NCBI GenBank assembly: GCA_010672825.2
Contig: JAAHFU020000006.1
Coordinates: 279,756 to 343,755 of the forward strand
Direction of reading: 5' to 3'
Length of the DNA: 64,000 nucleotides
Origin: Leptolyngbya sp. SIO1E4
GTDB taxonomy: Bacteria > Cyanobacteriota > Cyanobacteriia > Phormidesmidales > Phormidesmidaceae
Below are positions 16,912-25,225 of the stretch, piece after piece. Below the pieces are notes generated by a model. That model had not been told where the DNA came from, made no database searches, and was given only the letters and a program-made list of their open reading frames with translations. Each line of letters opens with the position of its first letter. The first letter of the stretch is position 1. A program made the translations under genes and the position numbers.

Positions 16912-17235
16912 ATGTCCTCTGCCTTACCCCCTTGCCCCGACTGCGGTTCCTCGAATATCGTCAAAAACGGCAAAATTCACACCGGTAAACAGAATCATAA
17001 GTGCAAAGAGTGTTTACGGCAGTTCGTGGAAGATCCGCAAAACAAAATCATTGATGAGGCCACCAAGCACTTAATTGATAACCTGTTGCTGGAAAAGATT
17101 CCTTTGGCAGGCATTGCCCGTGTAGCGGAGGTTTCAGAGGTCTGGCTGCAGCAATATGTCAATGCCAAATATGCCCAAGTCGAGCGTCAGGTGCAGGTCA
17201 GGGCTCAAAAAAAGGCGCTTGATGATCGAGTGTGA
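16912..17235 (+). CDS. IS1 transposase, ORF A (InsA-like)
   Basis: 107 aa. The N-terminus contains a zinc ribbon (PCPDCGSSN...HKCKECLRQF) with four cysteines, followed by a helix-turn-helix region (LLLEKIPLAGIARVAEVSEVWLQQYV). This is the DNA-binding half of an IS1-type transposase. A run of seven A residues at 17207-17213 lies in the overlap with ORF B, where a frame change would make the full transposase. From this frame, ORF B is reached by a +1 shift or by loss of one A, not by the usual -1 slip. Confidence 0.88.
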   Translation: MSSALPPCPDCGSSNIVKNGKIHTGKQNHKCKECLRQFVEDPQNKIIDEATKHLIDNLLLEKIPLAGIARVAEVSEVWLQQYVNAKYAQVERQVQVRAQKKALDDRV

Positions 17236-17632
17236 TGAAGCCTGGTCGTTCGTCGCCAACAAAGGCAACAAGCAATGGATTTGGCTGGCTATCAATCGCG
17301 ACACGCGGGAAATTGTCGGTGTCCATATTGGCGACCGCAGCCGTGCCGGTGCTCAAGCCTTCTGGGATTCGATGCCGCCTATCTACCGCCAATGCGCCGT
17401 TTGCTACACCGATTTCTGGGAAGCCTATGAGCGTGTTCTGCCCGCCAAACGGCATCGGGCCGTCGGCAAAGAAAGTGGCCAAACCAATCACATTGAGCGG
17501 TTCAATGGCACCTTGCGGCAGCGCGTATCGAGGCTCGTGCGTAAAACGTTGTCGTTCTCGAAAAAGCTCGAAAATCACATTGGCGCGATCTGGTCCTTCA
17601 TCCACCACTACAACGCATCCTTACCTGTTTAG
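17156..17632 (+). CDS. IS1 transposase, ORF B (InsB-like catalytic part)
   Basis: Catalytic part of the IS1 transposase, meaningful from about residue 24: ECDEAWSFVANKGNKQWIW, then GVHIGDRSR, then VCYTDFWEAYERVL and TNHIERFNGTLRQRVSRLVRKT. This gives Asp, Asp and Glu in the DDE arrangement plus the basic tail of the family. It overlaps ORF A by 80 nt and is probably expressed as an A-B fusion through the poly-A tract. Confidence 0.88.
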   Translation: MSMPNMPKSSVRCRSGLKKRRLMIECDEAWSFVANKGNKQWIWLAINRDTREIVGVHIGDRSRAGAQAFWDSMPPIYRQCAVCYTDFWEAYERVLPAKRHRAVGKESGQTNHIERFNGTLRQRVSRLVRKTLSFSKKLENHIGAIWSFIHHYNASLPV

Positions 17633-17639
17633 GACTACC

Positions 17640-18118
17640 CCAATTAGAACTGTAAAGAGGGACGCTCGCCGCTGGGCAGCACCGGGGAATGTCTCTGTGA
17701 GCCAAGAACAGTGCGGAAGGTTGGTGTGGGACATCCCCGGTGGCCGCGAGAGTGTAGCGAATTCTGGCCCATCAAGCCCAAGCCTACGGCTCCTTCCGTC
17801 GGGCTCGATTCGAGATTCAGGGGCTGGAGGAGGAGAACCAAAAGTAAATCTTTGTGGAGGGGAAGAAAGTCCCGTTTCGGCAGGGTGAACTGACCATAGA
17901 AGAACGTCCCATTCTGTGGTGTTGCGATGGCTCAGCAGACCCAGACCGAAGACTTACCCCCGCTTCAAGAACAACTCGTTACTGCTCAAAGACAACAGCA
18001 GGAAGCCATGGCTCGGTAACTGCATTGCCCCTTCTGGAGGGACAATTCACAACCGGGTATAGTCAACGTACTGAATAGGCTCTCAGCATCCAGAAATAGA
18101 GACGTTTGTAGGGTAGGG
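17640..18118. other. Degraded sequence between IS1 and the TPR-CHAT gene
   Basis: No intact gene. Two short tracts look like coding debris: a plus-strand peptide ending AYGSFRRARFEIQGLEEEN before a stop near 17848, and a 30-codon tract MAQQTQTEDLPPLQEQLV near 17927-18019. I do not recognise either. The segment just before 18119 is G-rich and must hold the promoter and start region of the TPR-CHAT gene. Confidence 0.4.
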
Positions 18119-21100
18119 GTGGAGGTAAGGAGGATGAGGCTAGGGCGACCGGCTGCAGGTGGAATGCTGGCAGTGCTGCTGTCGGCAGGAAGCCCTGGAC
18201 AACCCCTGTCAGCAAGGGTAACCCCACAGCAGCAGGGAACAACTCAACCAGAAATCGGGCAACTCGATGAGCATAGCCAAATTCTGGACGAGGACAGCAA
18301 CCCCTTGCTCCAGCGCGCCGATGAACTCAGCGCGCAAGCCATTGAGCTGTTCCAACAAGGCCGCTACAGTGAGGCGGGACCGCTCTTTCTGGAAGCCCTG
18401 GCGATTCGTCGCGAGCAGTTGGGGGACCGCCATCCCCATGTGGCTAGCAGTCTCCACTACCTGGCCTCGCTATACCGAGTCCAAGGCCGCTACAGTGAGG
18501 CGGGACCGCTCTTTCTGGAAGCCCTGGCGATTCGTCGCGAGCAGTTGGGGGACCGCCATCCCCATGTGGCTAGCAGTCTCCACAATCTGGCCTTGCTATA
18601 CCACGACCAAGGCCGCTACAGCGAGGCGGAACCGCTCCATCTAGACGCCCTGGCGATTCGTCGCGAGCAGTTGGGGGAGCGCCATTTCCATGTGGCCACT
18701 AGTCTCAACAACCTAGCAGCGCTGTACCGAGCCCAAGGCCGCTACAGCGAGGCGGAACCGCTACAGCTGGAAGCCCTAGCAATTGATCGTGAGCAGTTGG
18801 GGGAGCGCCATTTCCATGTGGCTAGCAGTCTCCACAACCTGGCAGCGCTCTACTGGGATCAAGGCCGCTACAGTGAGGTAGAACCGCTACAGCTGGAAGC
18901 CCTAGCAATTACTCGCGAGCAACTGGGGGAGCGCCATCCCCAGGTGGCTGACCGTCTCAACAACCTAGCAGCGCTGTACCGAGCCCAAGGCCGCTACAGC
19001 GAGGCGGAACCGCTACAGCTGGAAGCCCTAGCAATTGATCGCGAGCAACTGGGGGAGCGCCATCCCCAGGTGGCTAGCAGTCTCAACACCTTGGCCTTGC
19101 TATACCACGACCAAGGCCGCTACAGCGAGGCAGAACCACTCTATCGAGACGCCCTGGCGATTTTTCGCGAGCAGTTGGGGGAGCGCCATCGCCAGGTGGC
19201 CAACGGTCTTAACAACCTGGCAGAGCTGTATCGAGATCAAGGCCTCTACAGCGAGGCGGAACCACTCTATCGAGAAGCCCTAGCAATTTTTCGCGAGCAT
19301 CTAGGGGAGCACCATCCTGATGTGGCCACCAGTCTCAATAACCTGGCCTTGTTGTACCAGGACCAAGGCCGCTACAGCGAGGCAGAACCACTCCATCTAG
19401 ACGCCCTGGCAATTCGTCGCGAGCAGCTGGGGGAGCGCCATCCCCATGTGGCCAACGGTCTCAATAGCCTGGCAATACTGTACGGGTTTCAAGGCAACCT
19501 CCCCCAAGCCATTCGCTCGCTGCAGGCAGGGCTCGCGATAGAGGAACAGCACTTGGAGCTTAACCTGGCGACACTGGCGGAGGCTCAACGCCAAGCCTAT
19601 GCCGCTACCCTCATGGGTAGCACTAACAGTGCCATCTCCCTGCATCTACAAATAGCCCCCGATAATCCTGAAGCCACGAAACTTGCCCTCACGACGCTGC
19701 TGCGTCGCAAGGGACGCCTGCTGGAGTCGGGCCTTAACAGTTTGCAAGTCCTCCGGCAAAATCTGACGCCGGAAGCCCAAGCCATGCTCGACCAACTAAC
19801 GGCGAAACGCCAGGCACTCGCGGCCCTGGTTTACAATCCACCCACGACGCTCACAACAGCACAGTATCAAGCTCAGCTCATGCAACTGGAGCAGGACGCC
19901 AACCAACTGGAGGCCGCCCTTGCCCGCAGCAGTGCACGCTATCAGGCGGAGAGTACCCCGGTTGAAATCGCCACGCTCCAGGAGCAGATTCCGGCTCACG
20001 GTGTGCTGGTGGAATACATCCGCTATCGTCCTTACGATGCCACCAATCCTGCGAATTCCTGGGGGGCTCCTCGTTACGCGGCCTATCTGCTCTTTCCCGA
20101 TGGCCGTATTGAAGCGGTGGACCTGGGTGAGGCGGCGGCCATTGATGCGGCCGTCAATGCCTTCAGCCGCGAACTCAGACAGGGGGCACTTTCGGTTTCA
20201 TCCCTCACATCTTTGGAAGCGGCAACTCGCAATCTCCAATCCCGTATCTTTGACCCCATCGCTCCCTATCTGGCTGACCAAGAGCACCTGCTCATTTCCC
20301 CTGACAGTGAGCTTAATCGCATTCCCTTTGAAGCGTTGCAGACTGAGGCTGGGGGTGACTATCTCGTGCAGCGCTATCAGATTAGCTATCTGAACTCCGG
20401 GCGTGACTTGCTGACGTTGGATGTGACAGAACCCAGTACAACGCCGGCGCTCATCCTGGCCAATCCTGACTACGATACTGCCGACAGTTCCGTTCCGATT
20501 GCCCAAGCTTCCTCAAGCTCACAACCTGACACCCGCAGCTTAGGAGACAATCGCCGCTCCATCGAATTGCAAGACCTCGAATTTGGTCCCCTGCCGGGGA
20601 CCGCGACTGAGGCGGAAGCCATTGCTGACGTATTGCCCAATGCCACTATCCTGACGGAAGCTCAGGCCAGTGAGAACATCCTCAAGACGGTCGCCGCTCC
20701 CCGCATTCTGCACATCGCTACCCATGGATTCTTCTTGGAAAACGCCAACCCTTCTAGCCCTGGTAGTCGAAGCGGCTTAGCAGTCGTGCTCGACGAGAAC
20801 GCCCCGACCAATTCCCCTGTGGGCGTAGCGGTTGAAAACCCGCTGCTGCGCTCTGGTTTGGCGTTAGCCGGATTCAATGCTCGCAGTAGTGGTGATGAGG
20901 ATGGGGTGCTCACGGCCCTGGAGGCGGCTAACCTCAATTTGTTTGGCACCCAATTGGTAGTACTCTCGGCTTGCGACACCGGATTGGGAGACATTGCCAA
21001 CGGCGAAGGCATCTATGGGTTAAGACGAGCCTTTACCCTTGCCGGAGCGGAAACTCAGCTGATGAGTTTATGGCTGGTGAGTGATGATGGGACCAGTGAC

Positions 21101-21259
21101 CTCATGGCTCGCTATTATGACAAGCTGACGAGCGGCATGGGTCGCGGTGAGGCGCTGCGCGAAACCCAGTTAGAGATGATTCGTGAGGGGGAACGGTACA
21201 GCCACCCTTATTATTGGGCGTCCTTCATCCTGGCTGGGGATTGGCGACCTTTAGAGTAA
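18119..21259 (+). CDS. TPR-CHAT protein (tetratricopeptide repeats plus caspase-like protease)
   Basis: 1046 aa from GTG; an ATG at 18134 is an alternative and both give a weak signal-like N-terminus. Residues about 75-470 are nine to ten 42-residue kinesin-light-chain-type TPRs built on QGRYSEAEPL..EALAI.REQLGERHP.VA.SLNNLA.LY. The C-terminal CHAT domain has its His in HIATHGFF (about 869) and Cys in VLSACDTG (about 952), so the caspase-like dyad is intact. CHAT proteases are usually partners in conflict or stress signalling. The gene lies between inverted IS1 copies. The first two TPR units are almost identical in DNA, pointing to recent repeat duplication. Confidence 0.9.
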   Translation: MEVRRMRLGRPAAGGMLAVLLSAGSPGQPLSARVTPQQQGTTQPEIGQLDEHSQILDEDSNPLLQRADELSAQAIELFQQGRYSEAGPLFLEALAIRREQLGDRHPHVASSLHYLASLYRVQGRYSEAGPLFLEALAIRREQLGDRHPHVASSLHNLALLYHDQGRYSEAEPLHLDALAIRREQLGERHFHVATSLNNLAALYRAQGRYSEAEPLQLEALAIDREQLGERHFHVASSLHNLAALYWDQGRYSEVEPLQLEALAITREQLGERHPQVADRLNNLAALYRAQGRYSEAEPLQLEALAIDREQLGERHPQVASSLNTLALLYHDQGRYSEAEPLYRDALAIFREQLGERHRQVANGLNNLAELYRDQGLYSEAEPLYREALAIFREHLGEHHPDVATSLNNLALLYQDQGRYSEAEPLHLDALAIRREQLGERHPHVANGLNSLAILYGFQGNLPQAIRSLQAGLAIEEQHLELNLATLAEAQRQAYAATLMGSTNSAISLHLQIAPDNPEATKLALTTLLRRKGRLLESGLNSLQVLRQNLTPEAQAMLDQLTAKRQALAALVYNPPTTLTTAQYQAQLMQLEQDANQLEAALARSSARYQAESTPVEIATLQEQIPAHGVLVEYIRYRPYDATNPANSWGAPRYAAYLLFPDGRIEAVDLGEAAAIDAAVNAFSRELRQGALSVSSLTSLEAATRNLQSRIFDPIAPYLADQEHLLISPDSELNRIPFEALQTEAGGDYLVQRYQISYLNSGRDLLTLDVTEPSTTPALILANPDYDTADSSVPIAQASSSSQPDTRSLGDNRRSIELQDLEFGPLPGTATEAEAIADVLPNATILTEAQASENILKTVAAPRILHIATHGFFLENANPSSPGSRSGLAVVLDENAPTNSPVGVAVENPLLRSGLALAGFNARSSGDEDGVLTALEAANLNLFGTQLVVLSACDTGLGDIANGEGIYGLRRAFTLAGAETQLMSLWLVSDDGTSDLMARYYDKLTSGMGRGEALRETQLEMIREGERYSHPYYWASFILAGDWRPLE
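18365..19500 (+). repeat. 126-bp tandem repeats encoding TPR units
   Basis: Within the TPR-CHAT gene a 126-bp unit containing GGCCGCTACAG(T/C)GAGGCGG recurs about nine times (for example at 18360, 18486, 18612, 18738, 18864, 18990 and 19116). Neighbouring units differ by few bases; the first two are nearly identical over their whole length. This fits recombination-driven growth and shrinkage of the repeat. Confidence 0.9.
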
Positions 21260-21368
21260 ACTTCTTAGAGGGCTGCTTCAATCTCCTCGAATCGTCCTCG
21301 CCCTCTTAGCACAAGCCTCGGGCTAATTGGGGTATTGTTGGCAAGGGCATCAAAAGATAAGGAGTTTT

Positions 21369-22350
21369 CTAAGTGTCAGAACTGATTACCTGGGCTTGAA
21401 AGGACGCGATCGCTGACATGGCGATCCACTTCATTCTTGTTCTTATGCCGCCTTTATCATGCCTCTGAGTTCGCCCATCCGGGCCTGAATCTGGAGCCTA
21501 TGTTCAGGTAGAGACACGAATTCTGTCATATGCCGACGCACGCGCAAAAATTGATTCAGCTCCTCCACCGCTTCGCAGAAATAGCCCGCCGTCTCGACGT
21601 TGCTAAAGCCCATGGTCGGGTAGTACCGCTGCTTTAACTTCCGATGGCTTTGTTCCACTGGATTATGAACGGATTTAGAGACCCGGTGCTCAACCGATTC
21701 CCCTAACACCTCAGAGATCGCACGAGGGTAGCTGGTGTGGCCATCGGTGACGGTGCGCTCTGGCGGCTCTGGCATCAATTCTGCGATTTGCTCGAAAAAA
21801 GCTTTCGCCGCCTCCATATCGCGGTGTTCACTCAGCCGGACGTCCAGCAGGTTGCCATATTCATCGATGCCTCGGTAGAGGTAGCACCACTTGCCCTGAA
21901 TTCTCACAGAAGTTTCATCGACATACCAGGTGCGACCAAAGGTTCGCTGCCGTTTGATCCGAATGTGCTCAGCCAACTCAGCGGTAAACCGTTCACTCCA
22001 ATCACGCACGGTTTCGTGAGTGAAGTGCAAGCCCTGCAACCAAAAGAGTTCAGCCACATCCCGATAGCTCCGCTTGAAGCGTAGGCGACAGTAAAGCACC
22101 TGGAAAACGATATCAGTGGGGACTTCGATGTAGTTGAACGGCGTGCCTGTCCGCTCATTAAAGCTGCGCTGGCAGGTGCGGCAAAAATGAAGGGGATAGC
22201 CGAGGCTGGTCGTCTAGTTAAGGCGGACTCGGGTGTCTTCGGACTGGCAATAGGGGCAGCGCATGATCGCGAAGGGGGTGCAACAGTGCCTCAGTGTATC
22301 GCTCAACTGACCGGACGTGACACTCCTAAGTCATCAGTTCTGACACTTAG
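21369..22350 (-). mobile_element. IS6-like insertion sequence inserted in an IS1 remnant
   Basis: Perfect 18-bp terminal inverted repeats CTAAGTGTCAGAACTGAT lie at 21369-21386 and, inverted, at 22333-22350. The element carries an IS6-type transposase gene on minus that is broken by a stop. Its right end abuts the truncated IS1 copy exactly, so it inserted into or deleted part of that copy. Confidence 0.85.
21443..22264 (-). pseudogene. IS6-family transposase with an in-frame TAG near its N-terminus
   Basis: From an ATG at 22264 the frame gives MRCPYCQSEDTRVRLN and then a TAG at 22214-22216, after which the same frame continues with a zinc-finger-like LHFCRTCQRSFNERTG and the full catalytic region. 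DDE motifs are RTWYVDETSVRIQGKW, ERTVTDGHTSYP and KSVHNPVEQSHRKLKQRY. An internal ATG at 22099 could still give 218 aa lacking the DNA-binding head, so transposition activity is doubtful. Confidence 0.85.
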
Positions 22351-22602
22351 CAATGATTTTGTTTTGCGGATCTTCCACGAACTGCCGTCAACACTCTTTG
22401 CACTTATGATTCTGTTTACCGGTGTGAATTTTGCCGTTTTTGACGATATTCGAGGAACCGCAGTCGGGGCAAGGGGGTAAGGCAGAGGACATGAAGCTAG
22501 AGCAATATCAACCTAACTCCAGCATGACAACAACTTAGCCCCGGGCTGCATCGCCTATTCGTTAGAAGTCAGGTGTTTTATCCTTACCACTTAAGGACTA
22601 CC
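22351..22602 (-). mobile_element. Truncated, inverted IS1 copy (left end)
   Basis: Reads, on minus, the same sequence as the left 250 bp of the IS1 at 16800: the end GGTAGTCCTTAAG, the noncoding stretch, and the InsA start through the zinc ribbon. One Leu codon (TTA) of the other copy is a TGA stop here. It is cut at the border of the IS6-like element. Its outer end lies 10 bp from the stop codon of the PatG-like gene. Confidence 0.88.
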
Positions 22603-22612
22603 TAGTTCTGTT

Positions 22613-25015
22613 CTAAGGATTGATTGACCACGAGCGTACGTCTCCTAACGTCACTGGAACAGTATCTTTCACATCAATTGTGAAGCGGAATACCTTCTTT
22701 GCTCGATGGCTGTTTTCCGGATCGGAAAATGTCAATGTCATATCCCAGCAATCACTATGAATGCGGCAGAAGGGGCTTTTTTCAATTTTAATGGTGTCAA
22801 GCTGCATCCCGAGAGCAATCGCTTCTGCAAAAGTAGATGCGGCCTGAAACGCATTCGTTGCAGCAAAGTTAAGGGCACGTTCCCGAGCTAGTTGTCCTAA
22901 ATTTCCCAGTTCAAAATAGATGCGCTGCAAAAAACTGTTTAACGAACGCTGCATCACTACGTCGGTAGCGGCGGGAATGAGATCGCCAACCGTTGCCAAG
23001 GCCGAACGGACTAAATCATTGACCTGCCAACCATACATTCCTCGCGAGTTCTCAATTTCGACCACAGGCAGAACTTGTCCCGAAAGCAGTTCTACCGTTT
23101 TCTTTTGCAAGTGCCCCGGTATACTCACTCGCTCAATGTAATCTTCGCTGTTTTCCCCTTGCACCTGTCCTGCTAGCATTTGGATTAGCGTCTCGTAGAT
23201 ATCACTGGCAAAAGCACGCTTGGGCTCAACCACATAGATAGGCTTTGAGTCTAAGTTCAGTGTCCAGATGAGTGATTTTGCTGCCGTTGGGTTCTGCTCC
23301 AGATAGTGCACCATCTGGCGAGCATCATAGGGATTGGCCGGCACGACCGTGCCATCACTGTTAACAGCTGGCATCTTTTGTTTAAAAGTGTCCCGTCGTG
23401 CTTCAGTGCCAAAGTCATAGCCGATGGTTCCCAAGGCATACACTTTGTTGGAGACGGCGCTGGGCGTCACAGTCGTGGAAGAAAGGGTCGTCGCTGGCGA
23501 GGAGACGGGAGCAGAGGCGACAGCAGGGGGAACAGTGGGAAGAGAAACCGGTTGTGGAACGGGAGATGCCGTCGTTAGGCTGGGCACCGGTTCTAGGTTG
23601 GGCGTTGCTTTGAGGGGTGGTGTTGAGGTATGGATCGGTGTCGATTCACCCAGGCCGAGGGCCACGAGATTGGCAGTGGGCAGCACCCTGTTTGGCTGCA
23701 TGACAGGAGCCGGTTTAACCCCAGGCAAAGATTGGCCAGTCAGGCAATGATAAGCACCCGCGAGATTTAACCGACCCGCCAAACACCGCTCGGGTTCTTC
23801 AACTACCTCAGGGTTGCAAGGAAGGGCACTATTCAGCCAAGCCAGCCGCACGGCTTCCGCGTTTGGTTGCTCGCCTCGTTGTAGTTGCAAACTCATGAAT
23901 AATGCGGAAAGGCCAGTCATCAAAGGAGCCGCTAAACTGGTACCTTCTTGGCGAGTCGGTTCATCAGTACCGGGATGAGCAGCTGCGATGTTTTCGCCCG
24001 GAGCGAGAATGCCTTGCTGTTGATACTGCCCCCCCCAATTGCTATAGCTGGCAGGTCGTCCATCATCTTTCATCATGCCGACGGATAGAACCTTCGGCAG
24101 TACGGCAGGAACGCAAAAGCATTCCCCTTTGTCATTGCCTGCCGGAGCCACGATGAGGATATTGTTTTCCTGGCATTGCTGGACGGCTTTCTGAATCATT
24201 TCGTGGGCAAACCCGGTTTGGGTAGGGTGGCAAGCTGCACAGTGAATGATATGAACCCCCAGGTCTCGGGCCAGGTTAAAGGCATGGGCCAGATTCAGGG
24301 GGGACAGGGCTTCACCGGTGGTTGCCGTCTCAAACAGGGGGATGTTGATGGCGGTGCAATCGGGAGCCACCCCTTCTACGGGAGAGCCCGGTTGCCCAAA
24401 CATCGTGCCAAAGATGCCAGTTGCATGGAAAATGCCATTTAAACGGGCTTGCACTGATTCAGGAATGGCTTCTACCCGCTCTTTTATCTCTACTTCTAAG
24501 GCTTCAATGGCAGCAGTATGGTCAGTGTTTTTGGGGGGGGTGGGCTGTGGCGATGATAATTGCTTGGCGTCCCTTAATTGGCGATAGTGCTCCTGTAAAG
24601 GGGCATCCGTATCTTCTAGCAAAGCATTGAAAATGTTTTTCAGTGGGCAAGTCGTGGGCTCTATTTCAGAGGGTGTCACCTGAGAACTTGATGACGAGGG
24701 TGACTCATCGTTGCTATCGGTTGAAGACGGGGGTGTCATCTCCACATCTTGCTTTTTGCTCTCCTTCATCGCTTTTTTCAGGGCTTTCCGTTGCTCCATC
24801 AGCGCCCTGATTTTGAGTTCCTGCTGAATATAGATGGGGTCAATGGGCTCTAGTTCTTCTTGCCAGTAAGGTTTGACTCGGCTGAGATTAGCCCCTTTGA
24901 AGCAGGCGCGCTCAAAATCGGCAGGCCCATCTAAAATCGCAATTTTGATGCGAGGATCCCCCAATGTGAGGGCTTGGAGGGCAGCAAAGCCAGGAATAGC
25001 AGCAAAGTCAGGCAT
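22613..25015 (-). CDS. PatG-like S8 protease with cyanobactin C-terminal domain
   Basis: 800 aa. Subtilisin domain with Asp29 (AILDG), His197 (in FHATG, where subtilases usually have HGTH), Asn294 (AGND) and Ser360 (EGTSLAAP): triad intact. Between Asp29 and His197 is a long charged and Ser-rich insertion of about 150 residues, where PatG macrocyclases carry their capping helices. A Pro-rich linker (about 430-530) leads to the C-terminal domain found in PatA/PatG proteins (VYALGTIGYDFGTEARRDTF, NPYDARQMV, GMYGWQVNDLV). It lacks the oxidase part, which is encoded by the gene just upstream. It probably removes the follower, with or without macrocyclisation. Last gene of the cluster. Confidence 0.85.
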   Translation of the reverse strand: MPDFAAIPGFAALQALTLGDPRIKIAILDGPADFERACFKGANLSRVKPYWQEELEPIDPIYIQQELKIRALMEQRKALKKAMKESKKQDVEMTPPSSTDSNDESPSSSSSQVTPSEIEPTTCPLKNIFNALLEDTDAPLQEHYRQLRDAKQLSSPQPTPPKNTDHTAAIEALEVEIKERVEAIPESVQARLNGIFHATGIFGTMFGQPGSPVEGVAPDCTAINIPLFETATTGEALSPLNLAHAFNLARDLGVHIIHCAACHPTQTGFAHEMIQKAVQQCQENNILIVAPAGNDKGECFCVPAVLPKVLSVGMMKDDGRPASYSNWGGQYQQQGILAPGENIAAAHPGTDEPTRQEGTSLAAPLMTGLSALFMSLQLQRGEQPNAEAVRLAWLNSALPCNPEVVEEPERCLAGRLNLAGAYHCLTGQSLPGVKPAPVMQPNRVLPTANLVALGLGESTPIHTSTPPLKATPNLEPVPSLTTASPVPQPVSLPTVPPAVASAPVSSPATTLSSTTVTPSAVSNKVYALGTIGYDFGTEARRDTFKQKMPAVNSDGTVVPANPYDARQMVHYLEQNPTAAKSLIWTLNLDSKPIYVVEPKRAFASDIYETLIQMLAGQVQGENSEDYIERVSIPGHLQKKTVELLSGQVLPVVEIENSRGMYGWQVNDLVRSALATVGDLIPAATDVVMQRSLNSFLQRIYFELGNLGQLARERALNFAATNAFQAASTFAEAIALGMQLDTIKIEKSPFCRIHSDCWDMTLTFSDPENSHRAKKVFRFTIDVKDTVPVTLGDVRSWSINP

Positions 25016-25100
25016 GGGCGCTTTCGGTTAAATGAGCGATGAATGGCGTTATCAGAAAGGTAGAAGCTTTTAAGTCGTTGCTTAACAGCGGAATGATTTG

Positions 25101-25172
25101 GCCCCCCTGGTTCCCCAATTCTGGGGGGAATGATTGCTTGAAGGTCCCCAAATTTGGGGGATTTAGGGGGCT
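25101..25172. repeat. Palindromic G/C-rich intergenic repeat
   Basis: Lies in the 210-bp gap between the oxidase and PatG-like genes. Contains TTCCCCAATTCTGGGGGGAA and CCCCAAATTTGGGGG, both self-complementary, with GGCCCCCC and TTTAGGGGGC at the ends. This style of repeat is common between cyanobacterial genes. On the cluster transcript it would form stable hairpins that could separate expression of the last gene. Confidence 0.65.
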
Positions 25173-25225
25173 ATACAGAATGTGTTGGGTTAACCAATTC
25201 ATCTCTAGATTCAGTAACGCTGCTT

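Larger units (their letters stand above)
16800..17639 (+). mobile_element. IS1-family insertion sequence, complete
   Basis: 840 bp with related ends: the left end begins GGTAGAGTCCTTAAG and the right end, read inward, begins GGTAGTCCTAAAC. It carries the typical two-frame transposase (insA-like zinc ribbon then insB-like DDE). A second, truncated and inverted copy of its left part lies at 22351-22602. I find no convincing target-site duplication at the flanks, which suggests a rearrangement after insertion. Confidence 0.88.

Noticed and set aside
22613..25015. Loss of catalytic His in the PatG-like protease (HATG in place of HGTH)
   Set aside because: In subtilases the catalytic His is the first of the two in HGTH, and it is retained here as His197.
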